Notes under the pieces: model-generated | Databases searched by the model: none | The model's input: the letters and a program-made list of their open reading frames with translations, nothing else | What the model was told of the DNA's origin: nothing | Program-made: the position numbers and the translations under genes | Shown here: piece by piece, positions 47,161-59,676 of the stretch | How the letters are laid out: every line of letters starts with the position of its first letter | Numbering within the stretch: position 1 is the stretch's first letter | From: Chiua virens | Taxonomy: Eukaryota > Basidiomycota > Agaricomycetes > Boletales > Boletaceae | Direction: 5' to 3' | Assembly: GCA_019787685.1 (NCBI GenBank) | Contig: JAHNUO010000005.1 | Location: 1,798,001-1,862,000, forward strand | DNA: 64,000 nt

Positions 47161-48818
47161 ATGTCGTCCACAAAGAAGGTTCCGTACAGTGAGTTGATTT
47201 AACCAGGAGTTAGCCTCTGATGATTAACGTGCGGTGAATCCTAGCGAAGCTCGGCAGTTCGGGCTTGAAGGTCTCCAGGATCATCCTCGGTACGATGCAG
47301 TACGGCGATAAGGGATGGCAGGAGTGGGTCTTGGGCGAGGAGGAAGCTGTTAAACATATCAAGGCGGCGTAAGTATCTCGATCGCCTCTTTCATCCTCGC
47401 GGTATCGATCTTGCGCACAGATACGACGCTGGAATTCAGACATTCGACACCGCTGATGTGAGTTGGTCGACGGTGTCCGGTATCGCATATCTGAGCTGCC
47501 CTAGACTTACTCGAACGGCTACTCGGAAGTCATCCTCGGAAGAGCGATCAAAAGACTTGATCTGCCTCGCGATGAAATTGTGGTGATGACAAAGGTGGGT
47601 GGTATTGATGATCGAGTAGGACAGCTACACGGGTTTGTGCAGGTCTATAACGTCGTCGGCCGCCAGTATAACGTTGATCAGATCGCTGGTCGGAAGGATC
47701 CAGATCAGAACGGCTACGTGAACCAACATGGGTTAAGTCGCAAGCACATCTTTGCGAGTGTGAAGAAGAGTCTGGAGCGACTTCAGCTTGATTACATCGA
47801 TGTTCTTCAATGTAAGATCTAGCAGGCGCAGAAAATGGTACTTATTAACAACGTTACAGGCCACAGATTCGACAAGGAGACGCCAATCGAAGAGACCGTG
47901 AGCATGTTGCATGATATGCGAGCTTCTGCCGGTGTTGACTGCAACCTAGATGCAAGCCCTTCACGATGTCGTCAAAGCTGGTTACGTCCGCTACATCGGG
48001 ATGAGCTCTTGCTGGGCATATCAATGTAAGCTCTCACGATGCAATACATGTATGCACTTACATATAGAGTTATAGTCCAGACCATGCAGAGTAAGGGCTG
48101 ACATACATGTGATTTGGAAAAAGTTTGCTGATATGCTTTGAAGACTATGCGATCACGAACAAGCTTACGCCGTTCATCTCGATGCAGAACCACTATAGTC
48201 TTTTGTATCGTGAGGAGGAGCGCGAAATGTTTCCTACACTCCAAATGTTTGGTGTTGGCTCGATTCCTTGGTCTCCACTTGCTCGTGGTGCACTCACCAG
48301 ATCACTGGGCCAACAAACGAACCGAGGACAAAATGACTGGTAACTCACACCCTCCGTTCGTCGAGTTGACATGACTCACGTTTAATCTATTTCAGGTTCA
48401 TTGGAAACTACGCAAATGCATCGTCGTACGAGACGATCATAAACCGGTATGTTCTTGTATTCGTTCCATGAAGGACGTGTCTTACCGGACTACTCAGGGT
48501 CGAAGAAGTGGCAAAAAAGAAGGGAGTGAGCATGGCGCAGGTTGCGATTGCATGGATCCTCACCAAAGACGGTCGGTTCTAATTCCTGAATGTCTCGTCT
48601 AACTTCAGCTGGTGTCGTCCGCAGGTGTCACCGCTCCCATAGTCGGTACTACTAGTCTGGCTAACCTCGAGGACATTATCGGTAAGTCTCTAGTTAATGA
48701 GCGCCAGTGCCATGGTTAATGTCTGGTTAAAGCGGGCCTTGACGTGAAATTATCGGCAGAAGACATCCAGTATTTGGAGGAGGCATATAAACCAATGCCC
48801 GTGCTGGGACATGCATAA
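47161..48818 (+). CDS. Aldo-keto reductase
   Basis: An NADP(H)-dependent oxidoreductase of the AKR superfamily, cytosolic. The ATG at 47161 opens MSSTKKVPY. Exons then read SGLKVSRIILGTMQYGDKGW-type N-terminus, AYDAGIQTFDTADTYSNGYS with the catalytic Asp and Tyr (about 47420-47520), RDEIVVMTK with the catalytic Lys, and LDYIDVLQCHRFD with the catalytic His. They continue with ALHDVVKAGYVRYIGMSSCW, PFISMQNHYSLLYREEEREM, SIPWSPLARGALTR, AQVAIAWILTK, and APIVGTTSLANLEDII at the cofactor site, ending PMPVLGHA at 48818. All four catalytic residues are present. It has about ten short introns. It lies between the two coiled-coil relatives. Confidence 0.92.
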
Positions 48819-49084
48819 GGGTGCATATGCGACTATTCGACACCGACTAGCTACCAATCTTGTTGCTAGTCTGACTTTGCTTTTATCACAACGGCTCTTT
48901 GGTTAGCGATGTCATTATGACGATAATGATGCCCTTGCCAGTTGTCCAAATGTTGCCCTTTGTTGATATTACCCCCCATTACGTAATCGACCTCCTTCAA
49001 GTTGTGCAACACAGATTCCTTTGCAAACAAGATCCTAGGTGATTAATCTTTTTTGTTTCCCCCGTCCTTTCGTCTTTTTGCGAC

Positions 49085-51345
49085 ATGATTACGCGGTCAC
49101 CAGTAAAATCACTCAGACCGCCCCCTGTCAATGGGGCGACTGCAAAACGCACCCCAACGCCGCTGCGTTCTAGCGCGGTCGCAACCGCGACAACCTCCAT
49201 ACACGCCTCCTCAACCGCTACCGGCTCAACTGCTACTCCTCACGAAGCCATGGTCGCGTCAGCAGCACGCCCACATCAACGATCTTGTCCAGAAGAACCG
49301 CTCCGCCGAGCAGACCGTCCGAAAGCTCAAGGAAGACCTCTCCAAAGCCGCCGCTGACATCCTCGCGTTGAATGACGAGCGCAAGTCCTGGGAGGGAGAC
49401 CGCAAGGCATGGACGATCGAACGCCATAAGTTGATGGACGAGCGCAAGACGTGGGCAGAGGGTTGTGACACGATGCAGGCGTGCCATCGTATACAACAGT
49501 GTCGCGTAGCGTGTGCATTGGACGACGAGCGTGTCGCGGTACTGAAAATGCAGGAGGTGGCGAGAAGGGAACAACTCAAACGATTGCAAAGGGATTACAA
49601 GATTACAAAGTTTCAGGCACGAGAGGCGGAGCTAGAGGCACAGTTGGAGGAGGCTGAGGAGTTGAAGGAGGAGGCGATGGAAGTGAGAGACCAACACGAG
49701 AAGTCCGCACAAGAGTTGAAGGTGCAGTGTGCAGGGCTTGTTGACGAGATCAAGTCGAAAACGGCGGAAATCAAGGCTGCGCAGAAACAGCGCGAACAGA
49801 TCGAGGTACGTCATCATCACCGGCAGAGCATCCTTGCGAGCTTTGTTACGGGGCTCTCATTCTCTCATTAGGACGATCTCCGCCGCCTACGAGAGGCCCA
49901 TGCGGATGTGACAGCAGCGTCCACAACAGCATCCTCTAAGCTCGCACGCATCACCACAGAACGAGATGCGCTGGAGCCTCAGATTGCCTCCCTCAAAAAT
50001 TCCCTTGAACTAGCACAGGATGAAGCTATTGAGCTCCGCACGCAGCTCGCCAATTGGAAAATCTTGAAGAAAGGAGAACATGCTGAGGCGGAGGCAGTGA
50101 AAAAAAGAAGACGGAGCTTGAGCAGGAACTCGGGGATGCGAGAAAACGTATCAGCGAGCTTGAGGTAAATGTTGAGGGAAGTGAAGCGCTGGACGCGAAA
50201 CTTCAGAAGCAGAAGGACCGGGTTGGGAAGCTCAAGCAATTTCTCGAGGAATGGAAGGTAAAACATTGCATTTTGACTCACGGAACTGATAGATTGATCA
50301 TCTGACAGGCGGAAGCTGAACAACAAACCACTGCTCGAAAGACGGTGGAAACTCAGTTGGCCGACGCGCAAGTACAAATTGCGAGCTTAGAGCAGAAAAT
50401 CGTCGAACTTCAAGCAGAGTTGTCGGCTGCCTGCAAAGCCAAGGTAGGTCTTGTATTTTCGTCTTATTTCAACGCTCATATACGCCAAAACCTCAGCCAG
50501 TGAGTAAGAAAGCACCTCCACCAGAGCCAGCAAAGTCAGACAACGAGATTGGCGCAGCACTCACTTCCCCTTCTACCTCCCTTCCAACTAAAGTCAAGAA
50601 GCCCAGCAAACCAGAGTCTGCTAAACCCGCTTCTTCTAAGCCCTCTTCCACTAGGCCCGCTGACGCTCCTGCTAAACCGCGACCAAAACCACGTATTGTC
50701 AAGAAACCTGATCCCATTCCGGAACTTCAGGAAAGTGATATTGAGATTATTGAGCCACCTCCTGCTCCATCGCCTGCTCCTGAACCAAGTGCCAAAGCGA
50801 AGGGGAAACAAAAGGCGGTTCACGACGATGACGCTGGAAGCGATGCCGAAACGGGAGAGGTGCGGAAAGACAAGAAGAAAGGAAAGACAAAGGAGACAGA
50901 AAAAGAGATAGAGCTAAAGGAACCGACGAAAGCCAAGGTAACCAAGCCGAAGAAAACTAGTACAAACGATGATACCGATGAGACGCGACCAAAGGCCAAA
51001 GCGAAGGCTAGGAAGCGTCCTTCGCCTGATACTCCTCCCAAGAAATCCAAGGCGAAACCGTCGCAATTGAGGGAGGATTCCGACGATGCTGCAGCCGGGG
51101 AGACGGATGCACCGCCGAAGAAGAAAAAGCGGAAGATCAATATCCTTAATACTACTTCTCAACCCGCCACTTTCAACTGGGACAACCTGGGACAGGTACC
51201 GTCACTCTCTTTCCTTGTGCAATGGTCACTGACATCGACGTTATACCAGAATTGGGAAGAGGGCTTAGGCATACCAACACAACTTTCACCCATGAAGGAC
51301 ACAGACGTTGTTCCTCGGCGGTTAGGGAGAGCGAGTAAAGGCTAG
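49085..51345 (+). CDS. Coiled-coil protein with Lys/Pro-rich tail (copy B of a local pair)
   Basis: A long helical protein. After a Ser/Thr/Ala-rich start (MITRSPVKSLRPPPVNGATA at 49085), a coiled coil runs from HINDLVQKNRSAEQTVRKLK through LEAQLEEAEELKEEAMEVRD to LEPQIASLKNSLELAQDEAI (49.3-50.4 kb). The C-terminal exon (50500-51200) is rich in Lys, Pro and Glu (KKAPPPEPAKSDNEIGAAL, KPRPKPRIVKKPDPIPELQE) with basic KKKKRKINILN. A last exon ends LSPMKDTDVVPRRLGRASKG at 51345. Between the start segment (49085-49255) and the coiled coil the frame shifts by one base near 49265, either through an intron that I could not place or an indel. It is likely nuclear because of the basic clusters; function is unknown. 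Confidence 0.6.
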
Positions 51346-51783
51346 ATATGTATAAGTTCCAGGTAGGGGATGATATATTGTTACATGATCGCAATGTATA
51401 GGACAAATTTTTGATATGAAATGTATATTGCCAAGTCATGAAACTCTTCTCAACGTGGATCTTCGTGATCAGAGCGATTATAGTGGCCGTTTTGTATAGG
51501 CCGAACTCCTTATTCCCGTGTGCCATCGATATGCACGACGCATATCCAGCGACAAAGGCGTGTGAGACGGCCAAGTAAACGGTTCGGATGAAAGAAGGGA
51601 AAAACCAGCTTGGGAATCTTTTCAAGTAGCCGGCGGAGTTTAAAACTTTTGGTACATGACCTTCCCGCGCTAATGTGAAGTCAGGGGGTTTGCGTCTTGG
51701 ACACTAGACGAGCATGAGCACAACCAATGTGTCAGTGGTTTGATCGCCTACGGCTTAGCTTCATCAGCCCTGCGTTACCTCGA
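51346..51783. other. Intergenic, nothing recognised
   Basis: 3' flank of the coiled-coil gene and 5' flank of the amylase. Only spurious-looking frames. Confidence 0.4.
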
Positions 51784-54284
51784 ATGCAGTTGGGTCCAGA
51801 CAAGAACTCTCAGAATCCGGTCATGGTCAGTATGCCGCTTTCATGACGTACTGGACCCACCACATCATAGAAGACTAGGTCCAATTCTTCACTTGGGACG
51901 CCCAGCATCCCGACATGAGCTGGTGGAAACATTTCGAAAACGAGCTACCTCGTCTAGCGGAGCTTGGGTTCACTCAAGTCTGGCTACCACCGCCAAACAA
52001 GGCAATGCATGGCAAGGTCATGATTTCCATGCGCTAGATGTGTCTGTTTCTAATAGATTTTGCAGCGAGGACAAGGATACGATGCTTACGATCTGGTATG
52101 TGGGCAGTTCTGGTGTACGCCTATGTCCGCTTTCATACGTTTGTCTTGTTGTACCCAGTGGGACTTGGGAGAGTTCGACCAGAAAGGGACTATTGCGACC
52201 AGATGGGGTACCCGGCAAGAGCTCCTTGATGCTTGTTCTTCAGCACGCCGAAACAACATTAGTGTCATCATCGATGCTGTGCTGAATGTGACTTTTCCTC
52301 CTTTTTTTTTCTTGCTTGACTTGACGCTCACATTTTTGCAGCACAAGATTGGTGCTGACAGGATGGAGACATTTAATGCTGTATCCGTGGATCCAGAGAA
52401 CAGGCTACATGTTTTGGAACGTGAGCGAAAAGTTAGGGTACGTGAATTTTCAGCCTTGCGAAGTGCTCTTTCCAGCTCTAGTAGGGCTGGACAGCCTTCG
52501 ACTTCCCTGGACGACAAGGAAAGGTGAGCACAGAAATCTTGACTCGATATAGACCTCGAATAACATTCAAACGTGACAGTACAGCAGTATGAAGTGGACC
52601 TATGAGCACTTTACAGGTTAGTTTCGTCATGGCCGTCTCGTTTTCACTAACAGATAAAGCAGGGCTTGATTGGGATGATCTAACTCAGTCTCGTGGAGTC
52701 TATCGGATTTCGAGTCCAAATCATAAAGGCTGGTCCAGGCGGGTTGACTCCGAGCTTGGAAATTATGATTATCTCCTCGGAGTTGATGTTCGTACGAGAA
52801 TGGAACCTTACAAGTTGTTGTCTATTCACGATTCTTGTGAATGAACTGCAGATCGATTATCGGCATCCTGCAGTGCGTGATGACATACATGCATGGGGTT
52901 CGTGGATACTCGATGTGCGTTACTAATCAGAAAGCTTCTCCCCTTTATTTTAACTCTGAAATTAGGAAACGGGTGGAGGTGGATTTAGGCTAGACGCTAT
53001 AAAACACATAGATCGACATTTCCTATTCGAGTTTGTGAGAGTCGAATACGCAAGTTTGCGGGACCGCATCCTCATACGACTCTTCATCCTAGATCCAAAA
53101 AATTCGTCGTGTGCATGACAGGGAGAAACTGTTTTTCGTATCCGAATATTGGAGCGCCAAGTCAGCCTCATTTCCTCCTATTTGTGTTTCGTTCGCTGAC
53201 AGTGCAATACAGCTTGCGGAAAATGCTACCTTACATCAGAGCATTTCAAGGATATGTGCGACCTTATCGGTTTTTCATTGCCCGAACCTAACAAATGCGA
53301 TGGTAGACGGCTTTCTTCGATGTACCACTTCACGATAACTTCCATCAGGCTAGCAAGTCAGGGTCATCGTACGACCTCCGACACATTCTTGACAATACTC
53401 TCCTCACTCTCCGACCCAAAGACGCTGTTACTTTTGTGGATAATCATGAGTAAGTAATGTATCTCCTGAGTTCCGGGACCGTACCGATTGACACTGACCA
53501 AATAGCACTGTGAGGAGTTGCACTTGTTTGCACCGTTACTCACATCCACTGATCGACCAACTTAGCAAATCGGACAATCCTTGGAGAGTTGGGTTTGTCC
53601 TTGCACATTTTCAAGACTTTCTGGTTCATCAGTTTTCATTGTAGGTGGACACTAACTTCAAGGTCCAGGCGTACGCTCTCATCCTGCTACGAAGCGAAGG
53701 GTACCCGTGAGCACCCCCTATATCAAACCATCGAAGAAATACCCCATCTCAGTCTCACGTGTACCTTTGTCCCATAGCTGCGTCTTTTATGGAGATCTAT
53801 ACCCCAACCAGGAATGTTTCGCCGAAGCGACTGCGGATAAGATCAGACAACTACTGACAATCCGGAAAATGTTCGCGAATGGGCCATCGAAGGATTACCC
53901 TCAACATCGGAATTGCATCGGGTTCGTTCGGTTGGGGAATCCCGGATGTGCCGTCGTATTGAGTAATGAATCACTTGACGATAGGTGCGCTCGAGCCCGC
54001 GCCCGCGTTTTTGTAGAGTCTGTGCTTATGGATAGGACGAGGACGACGTCACCGATAGTTCGAATGCATGTAGGACAGGTCCGTTTCGCCGATTATATGA
54101 CAGCGTCTAGAACCTGATCTCACTCCTGTGTGACAATTGATAGGGCGGAAAAGGTGCCGTGTTCCGTGGTGTCTTTAACCCTACACGTTGCGTCGTGGTG
54201 GACAGAAAAGGGTGGGGCGAGTTTTACTGCTCGGCTGGCGCAGTCGAGGTATGGATCAGAGATCAAGACATGGCCCTGATGTAG
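51784..54284 (+). CDS. Alpha-amylase, GH13 family, apparently intracellular
   Basis: Hydrolyses alpha-1,4 glucan bonds. The likely start at 51784 gives MQLGPDKNSQNPVM, joined by an intron to VQFFTWDAQHPDMSWWKHFE. Core motifs across many short exons: LGFTQVWLPPPNKAMHGKGQ, GYDAYDLWDLGEFDQKGTI, NISVIIDAVLNHKIGADRME, GFRLDAIKHIDRHFLFEF with the nucleophile Asp, IQKIRRVHDREKLFFVSEYW with the acid/base Glu (near 53130), TAFFDVPLHDNFHQASKSGS, and AVTFVDNHDT across the intron at 53451. Then come YPCVFYGDLYP and a C-terminal beta domain ending AVEVWIRDQDMALM at 54284. All three catalytic acids are present. No signal peptide precedes the catalytic domain, so it resembles the cytosolic bacterial-type GH13 enzymes of fungi. 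Confidence 0.9.
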
Positions 54285-55320
54285 TGCTCGGTGTATTGTC
54301 TCGCTCTCGCTCTCAGAAAGGGGGATTTTTACTCTTAGAAGGTGCGACTACGCTAGCTGTCATTTTCAAGTAGTACATCATGATCAATATGATCCGACAG
54401 CAGTTTCCTGCTACAAGTTTATATCGTGTCTACGAGTCGGGTGTCATAGCGATTTGGTAACCTCTTGAAGTCTTTCTCCCTGAGCACCAGACTCTGAAGG
54501 ATTTTGCCTATATGAGTGTGTCCAAATGGTTGGCCTTTGTTCCGAATGCAAAGGAGCGCATTCACGAAGGGAAGTGGTGAACTGAAGAACCTGATCTCGT
54601 CCTCGTCGAAGCTAACAGGGATCTTGAGGCGATTCCAGCTGATTTCACTCAATTGGGGGGTGGGGTTCCGCCGATGAATTGATATAGGAAGGCCGAAGGT
54701 ATGACTTGAATACTGTAGCAGTGATGAGCTTTCTGAGGGTGTATGTACTACAAATTCAAGCTTACTGCTGTACAATCAATGCCTTCCTCCTGAAGGCTGT
54801 CCAGCAGAGGGGCTCGATCTATTCTTGGCCCGAGCGTATAGACATCATCTCATCCAAGAATAGATCAAACCATGCCACCCACTATACCGAAGTTTTTCGC
54901 AGCGGCCGTACGCGAGGTGGCGACTGACTCGGATCAGACGAGGTGAGCCCTTGTGAGGGCCGGGGACGACGACTATTGATTGGGATCACAGGTCGACATT
55001 TATATATCCTACTGCTATTGCCTCCGGACGACTCAGATGTGTAATCTGTAGTCTTTGTCTAGGCCGAGCTTGGTTTGCTCGTGTTTATACTAATGCTCGA
55101 TGCACGATCTCCAACAAAGTTGACTAGGACCATTTCCGATCTCAGTAGGCTAGCTTATCAATACTGGACCAGGTCATAAACGTTCTGGCTTCATGTTGCC
55201 AGGAATCATTCTAAATACAGTGACATTTGAGATCTCGAGCCACCGGCATATAAAACTTATCACCCTAGTAGTAGAAATCGGAATATACTGGACCGATGAC
55301 CATCTCCTTGACTACACCCG
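54285..55320. other. 1 kb region without a recognised gene
   Basis: A minus-strand frame at 54419-54775 (118 codons, containing NRLKIPVSFDEDEIRFFSSP) is unrecognised and may be a short gene or a remnant. The rest is non-coding by eye. Confidence 0.35.
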
Positions 55321-57129
55321 CTAAGCGGACTCAACCTCCCTTGGGACCAACTCGATGTCTCCTGTGTCTTCGCGCACATCCTCCCCCGCGTTCCTCGCGA
55401 CCTCGCTCTCCACACCAGCCGCAAACACCATCGGTTCTGGGGCAGCACCGTGGCTGGATAACATAGACAAGCCAAACCCGGAGTCAACCCCACCTCCACG
55501 TCTACCTTGAACATCGTGTGCATACAACTCCCGTATGCTGATGATAAATCGAGGCGTTAGAGTGTACACAGGCACGAGGGCAACTATGTTTGCTAGCATG
55601 TACTTCCAACCACTGTCTGGAATGTTTCCCGTGTAGAGCAATATGCTGATGAGGTTGAGCGAGATGATTCTGTGACATAAATGTTTCAGTTGGATCATAA
55701 CTCAACCAATGGTATAAATTGTCAGAAATAGTTTTTAGGTTGGCAACTGAGGAATAAGGCTGGGGCCGGGGACTGGAATACTTACCCTGTGAAATAAAGA
55801 ATGCCCTGCTTCACGAGCAGGTTTATGTACCGGCTGAGTTGCCAATGTTTTGTGACACGGTACATTTGAAGTGACTGCCGTACGAATTGCGCAACGGCTA
55901 GCATGCACAACACCGCACCAAACGTCATTTGGGAAGTGTCAGCCACAGAACTCCAAACGGGCTTTACGACTTGCACCGTGCAAAATGAATATTCCAGTAC
56001 TTGAATGGTTACAACTGACGGCTGGTTAGTGTAGCTTGAATTAATCGAGTCAGAAGCTACGTACATGATTTCGAGTCATTCTTCGAGTTACTATCGACAA
56101 CAGTAGCTATCATGACGCCGATGATCTCGACAAAAAGCATGGTAAGAAGTACGCCAAGGATTAGTCTTGATCGATTGTACATTGCCCATACGCGCAGGAT
56201 CATGACTACTGTAATCGCTATCATAGAATTCATTTCTGAATTAGAGTAACTCGACTACTCACAATCGGCTGCGCCGAGAAAGAGGATGTATGTCCAGTGC
56301 TGAGTATACCACAGTATTTCGCCTTCAATGATTTATGAATAGAAAGCGGGTGAAATACTACTACAAGTGAATACTCACAACTATCTCACTGGTATCAGAC
56401 ACATCCTAAATGTGTGGTGATGGTAGTGAGCCCAATACGTACGTCTAGTAATACAGTGATCATCATGGGGCACATCTATTATTCACCGATAGCTTGGGCA
56501 CATACCTTAAGATCAGGCACAAAAGTACTCCCCACTTTTGCCGCAGTCAATGCTTGATCAAATTTGTATTTTATGATATCAAACTTACCGAGGGAAAGGA
56601 TCCTGGTACATGCGTGAGGTCAGAATGCAGTATATGCATTACGCAGGCATCGTACACTCACGCCAAATCATATAGGCCACAATAACGAACCTATCAAGGT
56701 CTTCTTAGAAGACAACCTAGTGCCAGGTACACTGGAAACTAGGTACGCACAACAAGATACATTGTCGTAACCCAAGACCATGGTTGATGCTGCATTCTTG
56801 TCAGGAATGTATCAGCTCAGGAATTGGCTGTGTACAGACCCAGATGTACTCTATCTTCGTCAATGATCGATTAGCGAAAGGTTTTGTCCGTGACAGAGTC
56901 CAGCTGCACCTCTTCTGGAAAGACAAGGACTGGCAATCATGATGGTCAGTTTGCTGCTCACAGCGGAATACAACCGGCGGCTTACTGTAATCATATCCAA
57001 CAGGAATCAGGAGAATAACTGTGAGTTACTTGTGAGATTGATTACCAAAGTACTACAGATGCACATACGAGAAAGATAGTTGTTTTGCTGAATGACTGAG
57101 ATGCCAGCGGTCAACTGTAGATCAGACAT
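55321..57129 (-). CDS. DUF6533-type 7-TM membrane protein (copy 3)
   Basis: A paralogue of the gene at 5383-7186, same strand and exon order. The start is ATG 57129 (MSDLQLTAGISVIQQNNYLS). TM segments include QLVLVRVLRVWAMYNRSRLI-like sequence near 56170, MTFGAVLCMLAVAQFVRQSL then QMYRVTKHWQLSRYINLLVK (55780-55920), and NIVALVPVYTLTPRFIISIR near 55570-55620. The C-terminus is ELYAHDVQGRRGGGVDSGFG, followed by an acidic tail to the stop at 55321 that differs from copy 1. No break was noticed, but not every exon was verified. Function unknown. Confidence 0.7.
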
Positions 57130-59676
57130 AGTTTTGTTGGATGCAAACAGAAAGCTGTCAGAAGTGCGATGGATAGGAAATGGTATGGGAATTACTCTGC
57201 ACAGAGTGATCAGTTCATAAGAGTTCTGGATTTATTGTTTGGGACAACATTCAAGTTGCGATATGGCAATCATGCGGCTGGAGCACGTTGCATGTGGCCA
57301 GCTTGAGTGACCCTGGCTAGTACTAGGGATGAGCGAGGGTGAGACTTTTTTTTGACCCTTGTCGTGAGAGATGCCATACTGATACACCATATATGCCACA
57401 GCAAAGCTACATTTGCTGCACCGAAGTCATGAACGTGAGTGTGGCGAGCATGCCTGCAGGTAAGATCGATTGCACCACGATGGGTAATTTCTGCAAGGTC
57501 TTGGAATAGAAGGCTCATTGTTCCAAATCTGTCTGATCGTGTCATGAACATCACAGCCCATGGATCTCACACGATGTTGGACAATGGGAAAGACCAGCTT
57601 GATGCGAGGAGCAATGAGCAGAGCAACTATATACATGACCGAGCGAGCACTGGGAGATGTGGTAAAACACACGTACATATGAACAGACAGATGCATAGTA
57701 GACCAGAAGGTTCGTCCTCTCCCGACAGATTGGGTTAAAATGCATCTATCTTTTATATGTTGGCAATGGCCATAGTGATCTTGGCATCTAGAAGCATTCT
57801 GCAAAGCAGTAGTAGGCATGTGACGCCGGTCTGGCATGTCCTTCCAAGACAACATCCTCAAACATGCTGTGCAACCTTGGACTGATTCTTGAGGACACCG
57901 CCCGCGAATTGGGTTGGTCAGTGGAGAGTCTGAGACAGCCTGATCGATAAATGTGAGGACCTCATGTTCCTTTACCTCACCTTAGTTCCTTTCGATCTTC
58001 ACCTCATGATTTAACGACCCTGAGGGCAGACCTGAGTGATAAATAGATTATGTAACATGTTATTACTACAGCACATTGTATGATTGACGACGAGCATTGA
58101 AGACAGTAGACACAATGGCGTTTGCATTATTTAGGACAGACATAAATGTTAGTCCCGACGTGAATGACAAATATGAAGTTTAGTTTACCATGGGCATGAA
58201 TGAAATATCAAGTTGATTCCGAGTTCTGTATGTGTGCCGAATCATCAAGCATATCCGCATGTGTATGTATTCCGAACATAAGCTTGTGCTGGATGCAGAC
58301 ATTTGCGACAACTTGAAGTTCAGGCAAACATTTAGTATACTCATCCCAAATGGGGCGGGATGTGTGTTCAAGTTGACGAGGAACTTTGGAAAGATGGATT
58401 TGTTGCAAAGAAGCAAATGGACCGACATTCTCGCTCACCCTGATGTCTGGCAAGCAAGGGAACTACCTCAAAATCAACAATACAATTACTTGGTCATGAT
58501 CATTTCTGCGTGAGAATCCATTGAACTGGACACAGGTATCGGTCCATCGGCCCTTGAGTTCAATCGTTCTGCAAAAGTCGGCCGTCGCCAGGATGAACGG
58601 GCTCGAAGCCAGGAACGAAGGCGCTCCCTTACTAAGTACGCTAGTCTTGATTCCAACTCAGCTACTCGCACATATGGCATTTGGGACATGACCGCGTGGT
58701 CCACGCCTCCCATTTGCAAGTCCACCCACTCCGTCCCAGGCCAAGGCTTTAACCCGCTAGCAGTTCCCAAGGATTGCCTCACGATCCACCTGCCATACTT
58801 GGCGTGGCAAGTGGGTTGTGAAGCAACATGTGAGAACTCGAGACTTATGATCCGTAACTATGACTGTAACGTAGACACAAGTCATTCAACGTCACCGCGT
58901 GGGGCAAATTGATCCAATCGCAGTCGGATGCCTCAGGCTGAACTGATTGCGCGATCAAGCTACGTCGGCTTGGAAGGGAGACCAGAGCTCGCTTGACACA
59001 AGGGTGAATATAGCTTTTGCGCGGTGAGCTTGTAGGCCACAAGGTTTCAGCAGAACCCTCGAATCCAGGATGTGGCGAAACAAGGTTCGAGTCGTCGGCG
59101 ATGTGGGGTACAGGAACCCTCCGCATGCGGGGGTGGAGTGTGTGTAAATTACGTATTGAACAGCCGCGGGCGTTCGCGTTCGACGAGGGAATCAGCGGGG
59201 GTACAAAGCTGTGCTGCCAGTATGTTCTCTCCAATGTATTTCCGTTGGTCCATTTTAAGTGTGAATTTCACGGAGTGGAAGGCTGCACAAGGACACCGAT
59301 AGACAATAAACTGATCTGCACAGCCGTCCGAGTCCGTCTTGCAAGTACATGCGATCTGACAAGAATGGTAATCTAGCCAAATGCTCGTCTTTCGGATCGT
59401 AAGAAGTCGTCGCATGCTACTATGAAAACAGGCCCATCTCCTAGAATCCGAAAGGAAAATGAGTTCTTGGCAGAGAAAGTGGTATTCAAAGAAGGGAAAA
59501 AATCAACGGTTCGAATACTAAACAATCCGACGTGGAAGCTTGCAGGCCAGAAGATCAGCTGCAACCCCACAGCTTCTACAACAACAATCTTTGTAATGTA
59601 AGATGAAGCAATAAAGGAGCAGAACAAGAGTGTCTGATATAGAATCAAGCACAGGTATCAGCCTCTTTGCGGGGCA
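57130..59676. other. 2.5 kb gene-poor region
   Basis: Many short overlapping frames on both strands, none convincing. No transposon terminal repeats, CpG depletion or tRNA signature was seen. It could hold decayed DNA or a long intergenic RNA, but nothing in the sequence demonstrates either. Confidence 0.4.
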
